Shown in pieces: positions 58,637 to 64,000 of a stretch of DNA of 64,000 nucleotides. A program made the position numbers and the translations under genes. The notes below the pieces were generated by a model. The model was given only the letters and a program-made list of their open reading frames with translations. It ran no database searches and was not told the DNA's origin. Within the stretch, counting starts at the first letter, position 1. Each line of letters opens with the position of its first letter. Source of the stretch: Salvator merianae (lineage: Eukaryota; Chordata; Lepidosauria; Squamata; Teiidae); assembly GCA_003586115.2 (NCBI GenBank), contig QVOM02000112.1, positions 101,507,174-101,571,173 of the forward strand, written 5' to 3'.

Positions 58637-61299
58637 TTCTCTGAGAAAAGTCTACAGTTTACAGCTGAGACATCACAATAGCTCTTCCACTAAAAACAGT
58701 AGAGATGGTTATATTAATAATGTACGGCAACACTGTTTATGAGGGAAGATATTCCCTGAGCTACTGCTATGCCTAGGAGAGAAAACAGGGAGATAAACAG
58801 TTACAGTGAACTCCTGTTTATTCAGAAGTCAGTCCAACTATTTTCAGCTATCTTACTTCTAGATAAGTATGCATAGGACTGTGGTCCCAAACACTCATTT
58901 TCTTCAAAGACACCACAGTGAGATCAGTAGGCAAGGAATCTGCCCCCAAAACCATGAGCTTGCAGAAGAAAAATTTAAACACCTTTATCAAAGAATGAGA
59001 AACTGCTTGCAGATTTGTGACATGCCTTTCTCTATCCAGTGGAAGATTCCACAGCTTGCAGCTATAAACCTGTCTAAATATCAGCCTGAGTCATATCAGA
59101 GAGCAGTAGACCTGGTCTGCATTACTCTGTAGAGCATAATTTCTTTCTTTTTTAAAAAAAAATCAACAGGCTTTATGCAGGTCCCTGCAACATTCTTTTA
59201 GCATTTCAATAAAAGCATTTTACGCGCTCCAACAAAACTCTGCAAGTCAAGCAAATGTCTCTGAATTTATCTAACATCATCTCTCAACAGACTGCATCTG
59301 CACAAATTTTGTTCCCTTATTTTATTTTGCTTAATAAAGAGAACTAATCAATTGGCAAAAAGAAATCTCTGCTGGATTATTCTTCTAATCCAGCATCCTT
59401 TTTTTTGACATGGGAAATGCCAGAGACCTCCAACAGCGGTAACAAGCAAAAGGCCACAACAGCTCTTACTCAGGGTTTCTCCTAGTCCTCTTCAATGCAA
59501 ATTGTATTCAGAGAAATAATCGTTGTTTTCCTGACACTACTATTTAGCTGTCATGAATTGATCAAGTCAGAGCACTGGCCCTCGGTCTAATCAGAAATTC
59601 TTCACGAAATCAACAGGAACTGACAGGAGTATTTCTGTGCAGAACCTCCTTCTGCTACTTATGGATGCCTAGTGGTATAGCAAGGACCCAGGAGCTTGTC
59701 GCAACTCAAGCTGTTGGAACAGTGAGTGAGAAGACCACTTTGTATTCATGTTCTGCAGCATAAGGGTTCCAAATGGCCTCTATGAGGACAGGTTACAGGG
59801 TGATACTGGACTCGGATAGGCCATTTGTCAGATCCCGAAATGAGTTACGTTCGTTAAACTAACTGGCTCTCCTTAGGGCCTTTCTGCACTTATCTACACT
59901 AGTTGGTTTCTTTCTGCAGAAGACAGAGCAGCTTCTTGTTATTCGTTGTACACTGCACGCTCTCTGAGACTCTAGTTCATCAACCCGAACCAGTTTATAA
60001 ATCTGAAGGCAACTATAAACAATTGCATGCTCATACGCCTCTACCCACCCCATAATACATCCAGGGTACAGGACATCATCCCACATTATACAATCCTAAT
60101 CCATCCACCCGCCCATCCATCCATTCCAAATAGTGCAAGATCCGCACTTGCTTTGGCCCAGGAAGAGAGTGGAGAGCTATTTACTCAGCTCACGCATCAC
60201 AGCCTATGCAAACAAAACATCAAGGCTGAGCAACAAAAGTTCCCCAATGTCAAAGTTTCCAACCAGGGCCATTATACAAAGTAATGCAGTTGCAGTAGCA
60301 AACCACGCCCATGCTCCCTTTTACACAGCAGTTTTACTGTACAAAAGCAGCATTCCCAGGAGCAGATTTCATCTCAGGGAAAGGGCACACCTTGGCATGC
60401 ATGACCACAGTTGCAGCCCTGTTTGGCATGGCCTAGGGTGGCTGTGCAGATCTTGCCTATAAAGGAACACGGGACATTCCATACATCATATATCAAGCTT
60501 ATACTCTGGTTCTTCTGCAACAAATCCAACTGTTTTTCAAGCAAAAGTACACTCACAGAGAGACCTCCAAAATGATTCTACAACCTTGGAATGCAGTAAT
60601 GTCCCAGCATTAATTTAAGAATTAAAAAGAAATCCCAACTGTATAAAAATGCATAATGAATAGGAGAAAAATTAATTCAGTGTTCAAAGCTTGATTTTTT
60701 TCACTTTCATCCTTAGTTGGGTCTCTCCTCTCATTTTCTGCCCAAAAATTATTTCTCAGCTCAATTGATCTCTTCCATGCCAAAGAAAAAAGTCTTTTCC
60801 AAAAACAACACTTGCTGGGGCCTAGATAATGAGCTGCCTCCTCTCTTTCCCATATGAATATTTTTTTTCTTTCCTGATCAACCCTGGAACAGTTCAGCCC
60901 CTTGCTGATCTAAGTGCATAAAACCCTACCTCATTCCCACTTCTTTTGGAAGCAAGTTTGCCCTGGAAACCATCCTTGGGAAAATTTATAAACTAGCTGT
61001 ATACTCTTTAGGTACAATAGCTGCTCTTTTCTGTATGAAGTCACAAGGTCCAACCAAAATTATAGAATTTCAAATGGTGGTTAAATAGCCTGGCACTGCT
61101 TGGGCTCTCCTTGGCACTTGAGGTGGTTAGGAAGCAGTCAGGTGCTGTGCAAATGGCACAGGAACTCACCTGCTCACTGAACCATATGGATCCTGCTGTT
61201 ACTCCTGTGTTCATGGGTGGGGTGGCACTGAGCTTGTGCAACATCATGATATGCAGTTGTGTTGACTGTGCATCATGATATCTCTGCAAGCATGATACT
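58637..61299. other. DNA with one isolated TIR end, otherwise nothing recognised
   Basis: GGGCCTTTCTGCACTTATC at 59876 is a clear left terminus of the group (preceded by TTA), but no matching right end was found in the next 1.5 kb. The remaining sequence shows nothing recognised. Confidence 0.45.
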
Positions 61300-61430
61300 G
61301 CCCCACCCACAGATGCAAAAGTAATGGTGGCATCTCCGTGGTTTGGTGAGCAGATGACTTTTCATGTGATTTTTGTGAAGCTCACTTGCTTTTTAATTGT
61401 CTCAAGTACTAAGGAGAGCCAGGGCCTGGT
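61300..61430. repeat. Unnamed dispersed repeat, second copy
   Basis: Homologous to about 43690-43850 through gtaatggtggcatctccgtg / gtaatggcagtgtctgcatg and the following tcatgtgattttt block. Family not recognised. Confidence 0.5.
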
Positions 61431-61740
61431 AGGTGAAGCACCCAGCAGGCCCAGGCCTCCTTACTGCTGTTCAAGCAGTATCAAGTAGCAGTTCACACAA
61501 GTCTACAAAGTTACCCATCCTGGCTTTTGCTAACCAGATAATAGTCTGGATGCCATTCAGATTGGATGAATATGCTATCTATAAATTAATAAAAAGTGGA
61601 GTATTCAGATTTACAGAAAGGTACAAGAAGCAATAATCGATTTCTAAAAATACCTGAACAAAGGGTTTAAGCACAATAGTAATGCTTTATTTTTTTACAG
61701 TTTAATTACATATAAACTAATAGAACAATGAAAAATAATG

Positions 61741-61743
<3 letters not shown>

Positions 61744-61771
<28 letters not shown>
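61744..61771 (+). repeat. (TA)14 microsatellite
   Basis: An uninterrupted alternating AT run of about 28 bases. Confidence 0.95.
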
Positions 61772-61774
<3 letters not shown>

Positions 61775-64000
61775 AAAAACACATATATAGTAGTCATGAT
61801 GGATATAAAGATTCTCCATAAGTTTCAAGAAAAGACAACAAATATCTTCACAAATGGTCACATGAAATCAACATCTATAAGTCACATTCAGACAACGGCA
61901 CCACCAGTATGTTCTCCTAATCAACTGAAATGCTCGAGAAGGTTCCAGAAAACAGAAGAATGAGAAAATACAGTACCAGGTGTGTGCATGATATTAGAGA
62001 GTCCACTGGGACGTCTGTGGCAGGACAAGATGGCAGGCATGTTCCATACAGTCATCAGTGGCACTTAACAACTCTTGAGTAGGCATATAAAGCCTCTGTC
62101 TTTAGTTCTTAAGGTAGTTACTAATAAGTCCTATTGAACTCACTCAGGTTGGTTGATTGATTAGGTTTACAATCTGCCCTTCATCCTCAGTTCCCAGGGT
62201 GAATAACAAATTAAAAACAATTAAAGCAGATAAAAATCTAGTTATTTTCCAATTCTAACTTTAAGAGACACCTTTATTTTGATTTGTGCATGGGCCGGGG
62301 GGAAAAGGTCTGATGGGCCTTGCAAACTTTTCTCCAGCTTTGAAGCTTCTGTCTGCTCTCTGTAAGGGGTGCACAGAAAATGGCCATGGAAATTGACCAT
62401 TTACTCTGCATTCATTAAAGGGCCAGGGACTGAGTGGGCAAGGAAAGCCAGCCATGTTGCTGCTCTCCATCCGCGGCAACTTTTTTGAGAAGGATGCCTC
62501 CCTGGGCACTTGCGACCCCTCAAAGGGAGGCAGCAGGCAAAGAACAGTGTAAGTTTGCAGAAGTTGCATCCCTTGGGTCCCCACCGGACACCTTTTTCAT
62601 CCAGTGTAGATGCAGGCTTTGTGACCTAAATGACCCCTTCTAAAATTAGATAATTCTACAGTCTTAATGTCAGAGAACTTGGTGAAGAAGCGTATCTCAA
62701 ACAGATGCAAAAGCACTTATAACGATGTTAGCATTGTTCCAGAATGTGGGGGCCACCACTAAGAAATGCACCTTTTGAGCTTCAAAAGGTGACAGAATGG
62801 TTTCTTCTACAATTACAGCATCCAAGCATGTAACTGAAAAGCATATGCAGGGGCAAACTCTTGGTCACAGACGTTCATCCTAGCCCTGCTAAATCAGAAG
62901 TAAATCCCATTATGCTCACTGCTGCATACTCCCAAGAAAGCGAGATTATTAGAAAAGTTGCTATATACAGTATTTTCTTACATGTGGAATATTTGTAACA
63001 ATTCATTTGAGCCCCAGGGAACAGGGCTGTTACTGAAAAGCAAAAGTAAATAATTACCTTTAAATTGCTTGTACCTGCATATTTGCATCCCAGATGGTCT
63101 GATCCCAGTATAACCCCTAGCACATGTACTGCATGTCCAATCTCCATGGTTACCACTGGCAATGCAACAGAGTTTGGAAGGGCTGTTGGCTAAAGAGTGG
63201 GGTCTTGTGCATTGGCTCTGCGTGGGGGATAGGGGATTCTATGAAGAGTATAGTTATGACTGAGGGATTCAACTTTTTGCTGGGGCCCAAGAAACATTTG
63301 CTGATCTTGTTTTGTTTTGTTGGCTGGCCAATGGCTGTAATAAAAATGACTACAGTACCAATTGCACTTGAGGCTTCTTTAAGCTGGGCTCAGTTTGATT
63401 GTGCTTGAGCTTGTAATCGTAATCGTAATTGTAATTGTAAAGCGTGCCTCTGGATGAGTCCCAATGCACTTGCCACTGCAGGTCAGGTAGAATGGGAGGT
63501 GAAATCCTGATAGCAATTCTGCTTTCTAACTTCTGTCATTATGTAGCTAAGAGGAAACTTTCCCCAACCCAAAATAGTGGGGACAGACTTTTTATTGGGA
63601 CACAGAGTGAGGGAAAAGGATTAAATACTGCCGATCCTGCAGCAATTTGGGAACAAGAAGAAACTGTGGATTTGGAAACAGAAGACTTTTAAAAACCATG
63701 TGATGTAACCTGGAAGAGGGACCCCATTCTACTCTTCTCTTTCTGGGAGAACTAGCTGTCTGTTAGCTAGCCACTCCTCCTTCTGCCAGACAATCAACAC
63801 AGGTGTGGGAAGGATCCACTATATTTAAAAAAAAGTGCAGAGTTCTCTCTCAAACTGCAATAATTCTTAAATGCTCGCTCGTGCTTCTGAAAATCTGCAA
63901 AACTATCCTCCTTTTTGTCTGTCTCCTGAAAATGAAGCAGTGATCTGGGATGAACGAGGGAATGATAAACAAAAGCAGAACGTATCTATAATTCTATTTC
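61772..64000. other. DNA with nothing firmly recognised
   Basis: 62150-62230 carries ttgattgattaggtttacaa and cctcagttcccagggtgaat, likely a reversed LINE tail. A short hexamer repeat (GTAATC/GTAATT) lies at 63413-63439. The stretch 62280-62640 is richer in G and C, but its ORFs have no recognisable domain. Confidence 0.45.

Overview
This window is vertebrate nuclear DNA, most likely from a squamate reptile (lizard or snake). It contains no bacterial-type genes or operons. The repeats point to squamates: two Bov-B (RTE) LINE 3' ends, CR1, L2 and L1 non-LTR retrotransposons at different ages, a tRNA-headed SINE with a CR1 tail, and a dense load of short DNA transposons. The species cannot be fixed from the sequence alone.

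The only real gene is FRY (Furry homolog), on the minus strand. Two neighbouring coding exons are visible: 37204-37403 (200 nt) and 6236-6289 (54 nt). Both have canonical splice sites and their phases fit. Together they encode the N-terminal region of FRY, recognised from conserved stretches such as [11 protein letters not shown] and SLQRGEDPQFDQ. The intron between them is 30,914 bp. Positions 1-6235 are the start of the next intron, and 37404-64000 lies upstream, where the short first coding exon was not found. Everything else in the window is intronic or upstream non-coding DNA.

The main interest is in the repeats. About twenty short non-autonomous elements (roughly 90-620 bp) end in variants of GGGCCTTTCTGCACTT or GGCCCTTTCTGCACTT. 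Many have a 3-bp target-site duplication (TSD). I grouped them, with my own working labels, as A (palindromic, 100-185 bp), B (about 480-560 bp), C (about 390-475 bp), E (palindromic, about 180 bp) and G (about 415-430 bp). Three of them (8885-9275, 9653-10071, 16757-16857) are inserted in copies of one CR1-like LINE family. Removing the element and one 3-bp duplicate restores the LINE sequence, which fixes the ends and the TSD length independently of the TIRs.

Layout: 1-6235 holds an interrupted B element with L1 inside, another B element, a 210-bp tandem duplication and a (CTTCC)13 microsatellite. 6290-26000 is rich in nested LINE/TIR elements. 26000-37203 holds L1, CR1, a GC-rich 199-bp palindrome and quieter DNA. 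37404-46000 holds Bov-B tails, A, B and G elements and a LINE ORF2 remnant. 48000-58700 holds A and C elements, a hAT-type element, the CR1-tailed SINE, a decayed L2 ORF2 and a MIR-like SINE. 58700-64000 shows little that I can name.
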